A stretch of 64,000 bases of DNA from Xiphydria camelus. Taxonomy: Eukaryota; Arthropoda; Insecta; Hymenoptera; Xiphydriidae. The translations under genes were made by a program, and so were the position numbers. A model generated the notes under the pieces. The model had not been told where the DNA came from. It saw only the letters and a list, made by a program, of their open reading frames with translations, and searched no databases. Below, one piece after another: positions 1 through 13,360 of this stretch. The stretch covers positions 1,431,001-1,495,000 of the forward strand of contig OY783198.1 in assembly GCA_963678675.1 (NCBI GenBank), in the 5' to 3' direction. Positions within the stretch are counted from its first letter, which is position 1. Each line of letters begins with the position of its first letter.

Positions 1-385
1 GCGGTCGGCGATCTCGCCGAAGAAACGCGCGCGTTTCCGACTCGTTGCGGCTTCGCGCGAATAACCGCGCGACAGTTGGGCTCTCGAGTAAAATACACGG
101 CCGAGTCGAGGGAGATTAAGTCACGCGCGCGTGCGTAAGAATGCGTCATTCGCCCCTCCGCTATAGGTACATATAGCGGAGCCACTCGCTCGTCGCGCTA
201 TTATCCTTCTGAAGGATCCTCGACGGCTCCGCGCGCACATGTGGCTCCAAATTATACACCCGCCGCGTTCGGAGTCTGATCCGAAAATGCCGGACCCGCG
301 AGGGTGAAATCTCGGTGGGGTTACGATACGTATACCGATATCCGGTTCCGTGGTGTCGACGAGAGCGGATCGATCTTTCGAGCGA

Positions 386-402
386 AAGAGAGAGAGAGAG
401 AG
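386..402. repeat. (GA)n microsatellite
   Basis: About eight GA units. Confidence 0.8.
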
Positions 403-2439
403 CGAAAACCCGCGGTCGAACGAAACCTCGAACCTTTTCAATCCCCGCTCTCTTTACTCGCGTGAGGAACGCCGTGGCACCCGTATGCGGTGCGAGGGGG
501 GTGCAACCCGAGGCTTTGAGGGAGATTTTATGGTAAGCAGCTTCGATTTCCCGTTAAAGTTACGGTCTTTCAAGGTTCGAGGCCCGGGCTTACATCCGAA
601 GCCTATTCTCCGGATTTTCTCGGATATATCTTCGTCCGTTAGTGTTCTCCCGCGCCTCGATAAGCCGTCAACGGGTCAACCCCTGCGCGTATAGTCGGGT
701 CACGCGTCCGCCGTGATGCGGGGCGTTGGACGAATCGCTCGTGAAATCGTCCTTCCACGGGAGAAAAAGCACATATCTTCGTCGTTGGCTCGCGCGACGT
801 GGCTCATTCGTTCGATCGTCTTTATTCGATTCGAGATTTCGTCTAAACTACGATCATCACCCGGCGTGTAAAATTTTTTATGACGTTCGGTTATGATTTA
901 CAGACGATATCAAAACTGTCGAGCGAATGTAAAGGAGGATACGTTTAATTTGCGATTTATTCCAACGAATAATCCACGACGCGAACGCGGGTCGAGAATT
1001 CTCATCGGTGAGGAGATGGCCAACGTGCCGTGTACATCAACGCGCGATGCAGGTGTTGTTTATACGTCCGTCCGAACGAAGGGCGAGCGCAAGAGCCTCG
1101 AACTCCACGGCACGATCGCGGATCGTTCGAGCGAACGAGAAGAAAAATAGCGGGAGAAGGTTGCGGTGGCCGGTCCCATTCGTAACCGATGTTTGCATTG
1201 CTTCATTGGTATCGAAAGCTTTTACGGTGCGATCGCGTCGGGGCAAATAACCACCCAAAGGAACGGTGCTTCCCTCCGCGAGAGTAAGGTGAATAAAACC
1301 AATAAAAGGAACGAGGGGAGGTGGAGGAGGATAGGAAGAAATACCCAGCGGCGCTCGGAAATTGTATCTCGCGGGGTCAAGAGAGATGTTTTTTCTGCCG
1401 CGATGTGAAAAAAAGATTGGATCTCCATCGGGAGGGATGCCGTGGGTCGCATAATACGGGAGTGGGAATAAACTGTTTTCATTAATAATACGGGTAATCG
1501 TATTACGAGGAATGGTTCGATGTTGGAAAAAAAAAATAGCACGACCACCTTACACGTAAGGACCGTAAAACGATACGGAATCCATCTTTTTTTCCGACGC
1601 ACGCGTATACTGCACGAATACTCGCGTCCCGTTTGACTGCCTGACTTTTGAGATAACATTTTATGGGAGTCACAGAAAGACCGAAAAAAAAATGAGACAA
1701 GATCTCGCCGCGCAGCGCGATGTTTTCTAACCCGTCCTAAACGGACATACCCGCGTTTCTCCTAATTATCGACCGCCGTGAGAGTTATCATCTTCGATCG
1801 ATCTCTTCGAGTTTCTCCCGTCGCTTCGACCGAGCGCGTGAGATTTCCGTCCTGCTACGACGCTCGCGCTCGGTTGACGGCTGCGCTTCGTCGGCCGCGA
1901 GCGCTCGCTCGCTTTCTTGCCGCGACGAAAAAAAAAAGCTCTCTCCGTGCCTAGAGAGTTACGCGCGCGATAAAAAGGCACTCGTGGTTAAACGACTCGG
2001 TATATACGTCGTGCTTCTTGCCTGCGACTTTCAGCGACGTCGTGGGGTCAGAGCGCGACGTTTAGGTGTGTATAAATAGCGTCCTAATCCGGCGTCGTTT
2101 AATTGAAATCCTCGTGCGCGGCGCTCAACTTTTTGTTCGCTTCGCCGCGTGAGAACGGCGAGAGCATAGCCTTCCACCGCCCCCGCGCTCGCGCGTGCAC
2201 AGGAAGCTAAATTGTCGATGACGCGAGGCGGCGGCGACGTCAAAGGTCGAACGAACCCTTTGAGGAGAGCCAAATCGACGTATCGAGGCGGTCGAGTGAA
2301 TTCGGCAAACGCCTCGGGCGAACGGTATATACGCGTCTCTATGCAATTTCCCGTTCGCACTCTGCGACCACCGGGCTCTGTTGCTCGGCACACGCAACAA
2401 TGTATCGCGTTTCCGAGGCGGTGAAAGGACGAATGCACC

Positions 2440-2457
2440 CGCGCGCGCGCGCGCGCG
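2440..2457. repeat. (CG)n run
   Basis: Nine CG units. Similar CG runs occur at 10820-10836, 23605-23621 and 54832-54851; their survival suggests little CpG loss in this genome. Confidence 0.85.
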
Positions 2458-5400
2458 ATCGATAGTCGACGCGTTCGGTTATAGACGTCTCGAGTACGCG
2501 GCAATGCGCCGTGCGTCCACCTGTGTGTGCTGATGTATCGCGTGTCCGAGAATGTATATCGATCGAGGTAAGAGGAATTGCCGGAACGCCGATCACGCGG
2601 CAGCCCCGAAGCCTGTAGTCTCCGCGTTTCGTTCCCGTATCTATAGACCGTCTAGATTGATATACACGCGTATACATATTATATACCGTAGCGGTGCTTC
2701 GAGACATTTTAAAAGTAAGCGAAGGCAGGATCTCTACGAGATCGTCTCACGAGATCAGGGGGAACGTCACGTTGCGCGGTTATCGTGTCTCCTCGTAAGA
2801 TCGTCGTGTCGAAGGTCGCCGATAACGCACGTGCGGCTCTAATTCGAAAGGGATCGCATCCCGAATACGCGCTGTATCCGCGCACGATGCAAAATTCGCG
2901 CCACGTCTCGTAAAATCTCGCTACGACTAATTTCTCCACCGTGTTTCGCTAAAAAGCGATATCCTCGAGACATAAACGATCAGAGCGCGCAGCTCGACGT
3001 TCGCGCGCTCTTCCACCACTCCGACGGTGGAACCGAGACTCCGAAGAGGCTGCAGCCGCTGCCGCTCGCCTCCTCTCTCGCGCGTACGCGGGCAAATATA
3101 GAACTGGCACGGGAAGTAGCTCGTGTTAATTATCCATACCGCGAACCCTCGTAACCTCCGCTGTACGAGGGAAGCAGGGCGGGAGGGAGTGAGAGGAGAA
3201 CGCGGAGAAAGAGCGAGACGCGCAGCTTTGTAATTTGCCCGAGAAGAAGGATGAACGGACGTGACCGGGGTGACAGCGCGCCGCGGTTGTGTGATCCGCG
3301 TTATTCTTTTTTCCGGTTGATCTCGAGACCGCGACCGTTGTGTCGGCGGCCTTTGATCCGCGGTCGGCGCGGTTGGAAAACGAAGAGCCTCGCTTTCGGA
3401 CGTCGCGCGGAGCAGCGGCGAGCGATACGTCGTATTCGCGGTTCGCGCCAAGCGATGTACACGTTGCGCGTGGCGTATCCATGACGATCGCGGGGATATC
3501 GCGTGCGATAAACACGCCAGGGTTCCGTCGCTACCTATTGTATGGTATACCGCGCGCGTCTCTCGAGGAGGGTGGGCGATACGGCGACGCGGTATCGTCG
3601 GGGTAGGTACACCCCGCGTCTCCAGGGAGGGAGACGCTCCGACGCGGTAGACGAGCTCTGCACGGGAAAGGATTTCGTCCGGACGCGCTGGACGTTGCGC
3701 GCGAGGACATGTACGGATTACTCGCGGGATGTGTGACGCGCACGAGTGAAGTGAATATAGCCGCGATGCAAAGCGAACCGCGAGCTCGCTCGACCTGGTT
3801 TCTTTTGTAAACGCCACGAAATGTATCACTTCGGGGATGAATCCCGGGATGAGAAATTTTGCAGTCCGTTCTACACGCTCGGAGGCGCGCTACGATCCAA
3901 AAAAAAACGTTGCGACGAGGACTCGCCGTTTAGTTTGAGGATTTTTTCAATTACGCGTCCCTCGCCAGGACGGCGAGAGCCATACGTACGCGTCCCGTCC
4001 AATTTATTCCGCACGGCGGGCGTTTCCGTTCCTGAAAAAAAAAACTACGCATGTGTACCGCGCGCGCTTCAACGCACTGACGCTGATCCGCGAGCGTCCC
4101 GGCAGGAACGGGCGGACGACGCGTCGTCGTCGTCGTCCCGCGGGTATCCGTCGCGTACCCGCGCGTCTTATTTATCACCTCGCGTCGCGCGGAGGCCCTT
4201 ACATTTTCATAAGCCCGGCGCGTCCTCCCGGCATACGTAATCAGCTACCGAAAAGAAATTGCCATCCCGGAGATAGAGTCGCACACACGCGCGCTACGAA
4301 CGAGAAAGGGGGGCGCCGCACAGGCGTCGCGCGCGCACGGCGAAATGCCCACTCCCGAGGCATGACTCGGCGTCTGCAGCCTCCTCCGGTCTTTTGTTTC
4401 CACGGCGGCGGCGGCGGGAGGAGCGAGCCGCGCGGTCAGCCGCTGCGGAAAGCGGATCCGCGCGTGGAAATCGCGAGGAATCACCCATCGATCAGCCCGT
4501 TTTCCGGATGGAATCGACTATTTCTCGCGCGCGCAAACGATCGGACGTCAAAGATTTATGCGCGCCACGTTCGCATACACACGTAGAGCCGCGTACGACG
4601 CGAGTGCGCGCGCGGTCGATCGAGTTCGAAACCCGGCCGGCACGCCCTCCCGCGGGCCTCCCCTCGCGTTCCCAGCTGGGAACCAGTTCCCGCTGCGTCC
4701 CGTTCGTTCCTTCGTATAGAGGTCGTATACCAGTCGGGTCGTATCTACGGGCGTGTTGTATACATATGCGCGCACCGAAGAGAGATAGAGCGAGTTAGAC
4801 GCGCTTCGATTCCTCTTCGTATGCTCCATAGGTACCCAGCTATACGTCGCATCGCACGGGTCCTCATCTTTCCGCGCGCGCATCGACGAACGTTTGATGT
4901 TCGGTCGAGATCGGATCGGAGCTACGTTCGACACACTCTCGGGATGCGGAAATGGGTCGCCGAGATCGGAAGGATTTTGCAGGCATAAAATCTCGGAGAG
5001 ATTTCCGCGAGCGTTTCTCTCATCGGGTGGGCTTACAGGGAATGTCTCCAGCTATTCTCCGAGCGACTCTCGATACGTCAAACGCGTCAGTAGCTGCATC
5101 GGGAAACGCGACGCCGATTCGACCCGATCGCGTTTGAAATTTTTCGTCGACCGCCTCCATAAAAACTGTGTCTCGGGGTATCCCCGCCCGGCTATCACGC
5201 CGCATATATACGATACGATATTACATCGGAAATTCGCCCGTCGACCGCACTTATCCCGCGACTAGGAATTTGTTCCCAGGGCACGAAGTCGGAGCCGTCT
5301 ATTCGCCCGTGGGGGATATACGATGCCTTCAAACGCTTTTTCCACGAGTCGACGACCCGACCATTTTTCAGAGTCCACCCCCAGGTTTCGTGCCCTCCGA

Positions 5401-6578
5401 AAGAGATAAGGGGAGGGAAACAACGAAAAACTGGTCGCGATAAATCACTTCGAACTCGGAAGCATCGTCGATGTCGGACGGCCGGCGCGCGCGGTCTCTC
5501 GGCGTCGCGTATATCGAAGTGGACGCCGCCACCCGAGGGACGAAGTCGTAATGCGCGCGTATAACGGAGGTGCGCCGCGCGGTGCTTACGCGCGCGCCGC
5601 GTAAACTGTCGCCGCCGCGCGCGCGAGAGAATGCGGGAAAATCGAGGAGCGACGACGCCGTTCCCCCTCGTCGTATTTTCGCGCGTCAACGCGCGTGCAG
5701 CTTTTCCTTTGTCGGAACACAAAAATCGCACCGTGCATCGCCGTCGACGTCGCGTTGCGTCCTACCGACAAAGGGAAGCGCGTACGCCTCGACGCACGAC
5801 GATAAAGGAGCATTCGCGGTACGGGCGTCGACGCGCGGGCCTCGTGTAACATCAAAGAAAAATCGGCGCGCCCCGCGCCGCGGCGTAACTAGCTCTTAAC
5901 GCGTTGTCGATGAACGCCCGTGGAGGCTGCGCGCTCTCTTCGGGGTCGATAGTTATACGAGCTTTCGAGGGAGATCAAATGGGATCCCGTTATCCGTCGA
6001 AAGTTCTACCTGGCGTCGATTCGACTCTAATCGACAATCGAATCGAGAGATCGAGATACGGAGAGAGACACGGGGAAATCATATTTTTACGTGTAATTAT
6101 ACCCACCTGTGGAGCAGTCCAGTCTACCGTGAAAAAAAAAGTGCGCGGCACGATCATGTCGATCAGGATTTGTGTCGAATAACAGGTAGCACGATTACGC
6201 CGCTCGTGAAGAATTTTAATTCGAAGCCGGGAAGTGTGTCGAACATTTTTCCTCGGTGCCTCGGATACGAGTGCACCGAACCGAGAGGGCAAGTATCTTG
6301 TATATCTATCGACGTTTATAAAAAAAAAGTCCAAACTCGCGAGACGTCGTATACGCTTCGGAGGAACAACTTATTCTCGATGGGGGAAGACCACCGCGCT
6401 CGCTATATGTATAGCCGATACCGGTTCGCCGGGATGTTATTATACGAGCCCAGCCAGTGCAGCCTTCTCCCTAATCGTGACGACTCCACTGTACGTATAT
6501 TATACACGCGTGTGCCTCGCCCGGTAGGGGCGTCCCCGGGCAAAATGGACAAGAAGGTTGGCCCACCCGGTTACCATG

Positions 6579-6593
6579 GTTGCCGATGGTAAC
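6579..6593. promoter_or_regulatory. Perfect X-box (RFX-type site)
   Basis: GTTGCC-GAT-GGTAAC is a perfect inverted half-site pair with a 3-bp spacer, the form bound by RFX factors that drive ciliary genes. A further half-site GTTACC lies 9 bp upstream (6570-6575), so GGTTACCAT and ATGGTAACC also form a wider inverted repeat (6569-6594). No gene is recognisable nearby. Motif seen; function inferred. Confidence 0.4.
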
Positions 6594-7044
6594 CGTGACC
6601 TATTTATTTATTTATGTATATTTCAAGGAGACACGAACGTACGTGGAATTCTGAACGTGTTCGCCCGGGAGACTCCTTTACAGTGGAAAGGGGGATATGA
6701 CGATTTAATAGATTCGACGGTAAAATAATTTCGGCTCGAGAAAATTGTTGAGACACCAGTCGCTGGTATATCGAACAGCTGCGTAATATTAAGATCAGTT
6801 AAACACTGATTGTGCTATACCTACACACTTTTAATATGAACGCGTTTTTTGACTCGGGGAGAAATTTATATTCGCGAACGTATCGCTATTGGTATTGGCA
6901 AAAATCAGTTCAGTAAATTTATTAAATAATCTGATGTGTACGGCGAACTGATGATGTCATGACGAAACTATTCTTAAGAAAGCAGCACGTATAGGGTCTG
7001 CTCTCAAATATCGTATGAATGTTTATATGAAACGATATACACCT

Positions 7045-7067
7045 AGAGAGAGAGAGAGAGAGAGAGA
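7045..7067. repeat. (AG)n microsatellite
   Basis: About eleven AG units at the left edge of an AT-rich block. Confidence 0.85.
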
Positions 7068-10000
7068 AAGAACTAAGGACCAAGTGCATTAGAAGTCTTT
7101 CTTACAGTGTTTTATTTCATTCATTCCACATCACCTGTCTTCCGTAATAATCAACGATCGCTTCATCAGTCGTGATGCAGAATCTCACGCGATCGGGGTG
7201 TTCTCTCAGGCCGGAAGAATTTCACCAGGTTTGTTTGGGATGTCGAACAAGGTCTGGGAGCGCATTTCCCTCCGGGGATAGCGGGAGGGAAATGGGGAGA
7301 AAGTTGAAGGGGGAGCACGACGACAACGTTTAACTCGCATTTCTTATGTATTTACGAAAATCGAGCGTACGTGACGCGGAACGTTATTCCGTGAGAATCT
7401 CGAGTTTGGAAAAATTGTATCCGTGCGACGGATCGCCAAGCATCCACTTTTGTACATTTTTTAAATAATTCACGAATCCGGATCTCGAATAAAAGTTCGA
7501 CATCCGTTTGAATCCTCCGATTAAACGAGCAGCCCATTCAATTCGTATGGAAGCGGTCGGTCGACGAGTTTCCATTGAAAAAAAAAAAATAGTTTCAGAA
7601 ACTCTCTCGCGTCCCATCGATGCGCGATATTGCGAAACAACGTTTACGTGTACAACTGCACAGCGTCGCCCGTGTATAGCCGTAGATCGTTGCCGTTCGA
7701 CCGATTCAACGTTGATGATCGAAATAAACGAACTTCTCCGAAAGCGAATATACCTTTGATCCATATATCCGAACAAGCGCAATTTGCGCGCGGTCGTTCA
7801 ATGATGAAGCCCGCGCGTCGCTCGCGCGCCACGCTCCATCCTATCTCTCCTACGTACTTGTAATACGTACGCGCGGGTGCACTGCACGTCTATCGCAACT
7901 CGACCAATTAACTTTTTTTCCCGAATTCGCGCGCTGATGGATTCCGCGGGGGAATGGCGCGACGGGGAGAAAAAAGAGGGGCGAATATCAGGTTTCGTAT
8001 ATTAACCGTCGAATGTGACGGCGGCGATTCGACTCGGGCGCGCGAAAGCACGCCGCGATTCCGTGGCGCAGCTGCGGCACAAATTCAAGATACGATCCCG
8101 CTCGGTAGGAAACTCGGGTTCGATTCACGACGTCGAATCCTATCTCGCATCTGTTTTGACGCTCGAGCGATGTCGGCGCGATAACCTTTATCCGAGATCG
8201 AAACTCGAGCTTCTCGTTCGTTGAACGCGCACAGCCGCGCGCCGCAGCCCGCGACAGAGAGATATGGAGAAGGAGCGATTTTGATTATATTTTACACCCG
8301 GCTTTGGCGCGCGCGCGCGCGACGCTCGTTTGCATTATCGCTTTCAAGGCGAAGGGTTAGGCGTATATCTCCGCGAGATAGGCGTAGGCACACCGATATA
8401 TCGCGCGCGCGGGCCAATGCGGGAACAAATAGCATTTTTATGCAAATACAGCATCTCCGAGAGTAGGTGCAGTTATGAGCTGTCCGATAGCCGGTGGCGG
8501 AGCGCGGGAGAATAAACGTTTTGTTTTACGACGCGCGGCTCGTTTCGTGAGGTTGCGCGTGTTCGCCGCCGTTCGGCTCCGACGCGTTCGTTTCGATCGG
8601 ATGGTTAACGTAAACCGCGAGGGATATTTCCACTTATTTTCAATTTATAACCGTTCAAAAATCACTCGCGGTAACGTTATTCGTGAATGTCACCGAAGTG
8701 ACGACGACACCGCGCAGTTCTCACGAGGAAAAACATAAAATCGAAGAACCAGCGCTAAATCTCGTAGCGCTCGACGAACTCCGACTCCCCGATTTCGACA
8801 TCCGTACGTATAGACTCCGCCCGCGGAGTGGAACACGCCTCGATTCCAAATCAAAAAGACCCTCCTGGGAAAGGAGAGAACGAGAGAGAGAGAGCTCGCG
8901 CGGAAAGTCAAAAAAGCCATTACCGCGCGCCGTGCAGCGTGAAACCAAGTTCGGTTTATACTTAGGCGAATGGTACGGTGAATGTCGCCGGGTCGGCATT
9001 CCCGCATCTTTCGCTCGTCCCAAAAGTCGTCGCGCTTAAGTAGTTTTGTCTACGTACGAGCGGCTAGGGTCGAGAGAGAGAAAGGGCAAAAAAGTGGATC
9101 GTTATTAATAGACTCGAAAGATCGCGGAATCGAATTCTCTTCGAGCGGAAAGAACAGCGCCGAGTGTGGCTACGAATCAAGACAGCGGCGGTCGTAAATC
9201 GTAATCGGCGATCGTTAGAGGGCGGTCGTGTTAATTATTATCGTCCACCCGATTGAATTCCCTCGATAAAAAGGAATTAGTTTCTTTCGCTCTCGGCAGG
9301 GGGTCGAACCCCGCGGGCCGCGGGTGGCTCAGATCCGCGGCGATCTCGATTGGTTTTCGCCTTCGATTTATTTGTCGGACGTATATATAGATATACGCGC
9401 GCTCCTTTCCGCCGTTAGGAAATATTTTCTGCAGCGGACGTGTCGCAATGAGGACGGGAGAATCCAAGAGGAAAAAGAGTTACAGACGTTGTGTACAGAG
9501 ATCAAAGATCTGGCGAAGACGACCTTTATTATGCCTTTCCATCGATTGCACCAGATAACGCCAGATTCTCACTCCTCGCGCAAACTGTGCACGCTGGATT
9601 CTTCCTCGGAATTCTTCCACCCTTCGAAGGGTTCGATAAATATTTCATTAAATCGTTAACTCGTCGCGTGTAGAACAAATGCTTCCGCGCATCGCGGATA
9701 TGATTGAAATTTTCGATCGAACCGTATATAAATGATAACGGGATAATTATCTCGGGTGTGAACCGACGAATAAAATATCGATCACGTCTATTCGTCGTTG
9801 AAACGCGCGCGAAAAAGACCCTCTCGAACGATCGAATCGTATGGGAGAAAAAATTGAAATCGCGTCCCGCGAGTAGGAAAGCCATTATTTGGACAGTGGG
9901 TGTACTCGACAGCAAAAGTAACAGCTGTAAAGAGTCGACGTCACGTCCAAATATACCGCGATGTCTGCACTCCCGCGCGCCGCGAGCGCCGACCGACAAG

Positions 10001-10171
10001 GTGTCGTTTCCCGCCGAGCGCTCCGCTTCGAAACTGTCACGTACAGACTGCGACGCGACTTCATCCACCACACCCTACAGAATGCAATTTCCGCTATTTT
10101 TACCCGAAAAATCTTCTCGGGAAGTCCTCTTGGCACGTTCCTCAAATAAAGAGCCTCCCGCGCACGCATCG

Positions 10172-10188
10172 CCCCCCCCCCCCCCCCC
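10172..10188. repeat. Poly-C run (17 C)
   Basis: Uninterrupted cytosines. Shorter C runs lie at 47647-47658 and 58679-58690. Lengths of such runs are error-prone in assemblies. Confidence 0.85.
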
Positions 10189-12558
10189 TCGCGAGTACTC
10201 TCGCGCGATATCCTTTACCTCGATCTATTATTATACCGCGCGCAATCTCATCTCGAATCGTGGCGGGGAAGGACGATCGCTCGCGACGAGTGACGGGGGG
10301 CCTCGTCGAGAAAGTCGCGCCAAAAGGAAAAGTCTTCCGCGTTGTGTACCTATTTCCCGCACTTCCGGGATAGCGCGCTCGCAGCAATTTCGTGGAAGAT
10401 CCCGCGAGAGGTGCAACTTGGTTAAAAAAAAATCAGTGCAGCTTCCGAGAAGCGTTTACACCGAGATTTCATCGCGATGGCCGTTGCGCGCGCGATCGAT
10501 ATAGGTACCTACCTCGTGTCTCGTTATACGTTTTTTTTTAGCCCCGCCGCGCCGCTCGCTCGAGCGCGATGCCAGTCGGACGCGGTAATATCCGCAACGA
10601 GAGCGGGAACCCGACGACGGACAAAGTCGGCATTAAGCCGCGTTGATGGAACACGATCCTACGAGCTCGCATGTGTATACACGACTTCTGTGTCGCGTGC
10701 CGCGACACGATCCCGTCGCGCGTTCCCGCGGACGGCTCTTTCCTTCGGAAGAGCCGCGGCGAACCCACCGACGGGGCCTCTCGACGCGTTACTTTCGTGG
10801 GTCGAGAAATAAATTATGAGCGCGCGCGCGCGCGCGACGAAGATGCGGCGGCGCCAATGATGCGAACGTCCCGACGACGGACGAGCTTCGCGCTGCAATT
10901 TTATCGCGACGAATGCACCTATATACGCGCGTTGCTCTCTTCTGCGGCACGACGGCGCCTATTACCACCGAGCGACTTCCGCTCGTCGGGAGTCAACCGG
11001 CGCACCGCGGCAGAAACGTATGATTTACTCGCAGACGCCGGGCGGCTCCGCGGTCTTCCGCTCGGACGACCGCTTGCCGCGTCGTTATTTGTAATCGCGG
11101 TTAATCGGGTGTACCGGCGAGTGAAATCTATGGTCCGATTTCTGAGAGGTACGGCTGGACCGGATTTAGAAGCTTCGTTGGTAACTTTATCACTCTTCCG
11201 TGATAGAATTGGTTCTACATTTGTTGATTCGTCTACGTGAAATTAAGTTTGATTGGAACAATCCCATGGATTGGAATTAATCGAATCCAGGCTCCACTGT
11301 AGAAAGGAGAGTATAAATGAAGACAATTTTATCCTGTATCGTTATTTTATTCCAAAAAGTACATAATTATTTCAGCTGCACTTATCAGAGAGGATATCCG
11401 CGACATCGATATACCGACGAATTTTCGATATGATCCTTCGTCACGTCAGATATAAACGCGAATGACGTTTCGGCGAATACTCCGGAGCGATGACGAGTCC
11501 GGTCATCCGGGTCCGTCGACGACGTTATTGCGAGTAGGCCGTACCGTGTAACTTCGCCTTTGTCTCTATTCGTTTGAGAGGAAGCATTTATTATTCCTAA
11601 GGGGCAGCTTAACGACCCGGGCTTCGAGAGCGGAGAGGGCGGTTGCTCGAAGACAATTGAATTCAAACGCACGCTCGCGCTCTGCTCTCCGCGTGTAGGT
11701 AGATATCCAGGAGCTTGGTGTGCGCGGCGCGCGAGTAACGGCGCGCGCGATGCGTCACGGGTGCAAAGTCGGCTTCGGTCCTCTTTCGCGCGCGGCCGCC
11801 AATTTATCGATCGATAACGCTCGCGCGCGAGATATCGATCGCGCCTCTCGACCTTTCGTACGCGCGGACGTTGTCCCTTTTTCGGTCCACCGGACGATCT
11901 CACCGCGGCGGGGTCTGCACCTGGTACGCCGCACGTTTGCCGTAAATACGGTATGCACGAGACGCGACGCGAATTCTAACGATGGAGCTGAATTTTGAGA
12001 AAATTACCGATGACTTTGATAGATAGCGTCGTTAAACTTGCTCAAAAGTGCCAAACCTCAAAGACATCCCGTTTACGCTACTCCCGTGTAAAGCGACTTC
12101 AACGCGTACCCCTATCTCACTCTCGCGGCGGATCTCCGTCTCGCGTGACGCCGAGAAGAAACCCGCCGCACGTCCAGTTCCTCCGATCGCGTCCTATATA
12201 TATAGGTAGGTACTTACGTCGCGCTCGGAGTTCGAGAATGCCACACCGCCGACGAGACGCGAGGCAAGAACCGAAGAACGAGAATTATATCGGCGAGTGG
12301 ACGACGCGCGAGACGGGCGGGGAACGCGCGGAGTTGTACGAGTCCGCGCGGTAGCCCTGGTAATTAATTAATAAACCGTTCCGCGGCAGCAATCCTTTGT
12401 TCCGCGGCGAGCGCGCGCGCGGCGCATTATATGGGTTCCCATACACGACCGATACTCTCACCGTCGCGGTAGCCTTCTCGTTCCTTCCGTGAGAGGGTCG
12501 CGGCGGTCTTCGAGAACGCCCACTAAATCACCGGAGTGAATTCCATGCGGCTTTCGGC

Positions 12559-12582
12559 TTCTCTCTCTCTCTCTCTCTCTCT
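12559..12582. repeat. (CT)n microsatellite
   Basis: About twelve CT units. Further CT tracts occur at 13918-13942, 16976-16997 and 36423-36445. Confidence 0.85.
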
Positions 12583-12916
12583 TTCTCCTGCCGCAGAGTC
12601 AACAAGGTATCGACGCTTCGATTTGGCTTTTTTGCGGTCGTGCTCGCTTCGTTTCTCGACCGATCCGCGTCTCGTGATCCTCGGCGCCCCCCGTGGTCAG
12701 CGAGCTACACGTCCCCGGGTATATCTTCTGCTTGGGCTATCGTGACGAATGTATCGGACCCACCTGAAGGAAAAATTAATTGATCCGTCGTGGATCTTTT
12801 CGAGAATCCGTCGCGCAAGGTACGGAGGGGATCGATGAATCGTGATTTAATGAGACGCCGATGCGTCCAGTCTCGTGTAAAGTTGTGTATACATCGGATG
12901 CAATCGGCGCATAAAA

Positions 12917-13360
12917 TGTCAAGGATGCTACTCTAAAGATTTTCGCAAAAATTCAAATCTCTGGAATCAAAGTCTCGACCACCTTATCCTGTGTATTTTT
13001 TTGTGCCGATTCCGAAAGTCATAGATATATCGAGGAAATCTCAAAGAAGACATCGAGATATCAATGATTACTCGTGAGAAAGTGAATTTCTTCGACATAA
13101 AATCGCTCTGATAATTTATATTTTCTTTGAGATATCGACCCGATAACCGTGATTTTCGCAATCAGCGTGAATAAATACATAAGACAGGGTGGTTCGGTGA
13201 TCGATTCTGTAATTTTTTCAATTTTTTACAAAAATACAACATCTTTGACATCAAACTTTCGATCACGCTGTGTTCGAGATGTAGATATTTTCTTGCGCTG
13301 ATTTCGAAAGTCACGGTTATCGGGTCGATATATCTCGAAGGAAATATGAGATGTAATTTA
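12917..13360. repeat. Diverged dispersed copy of the 312-bp palindromic repeat
   Basis: AT-rich block sharing phrases with the repeat in unc-5 intron 4: TTCGCAAAAAT, TCTGGAATC, a cytosine/thymine stretch leading to TGTATTTTTTTGTGCCGATT, and AATACATAAGACAGGGTGG. About one and a half units are visible. I see no TIRs around it, so its boundaries are approximate. Confidence 0.55.

Larger units (their letters stand above)
1..6568. other. No gene seen
   Basis: GC-rich and stop-poor, with long but Arg/Ser/Pro-rich frames on both strands (for example 2927-3829 minus). None has a recognisable domain or convincing splice structure. Only microsatellites noted. Confidence 0.6.
6595..12916. other. No gene seen
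   Basis: The AT-richer part (6600-7540) contains the (AG)n tract and a few unexplained open stretches (minus 7384-7782; plus 7108-7309 after a good acceptor TTTCTTACAG). The rest is GC-rich intergenic-type sequence. Confidence 0.5.

Noticed and set aside
2927..3829. 300-codon minus-strand frame
   Set aside because: Arg/Ser/Pro-rich, no domain, and open frames overlap on both strands; expected in CG-rich, TA-poor sequence.
9704..10504. 266-codon plus-strand frame
   Set aside because: No recognisable domain, includes translation of the poly-C run, and overlaps an equally open minus-strand frame.
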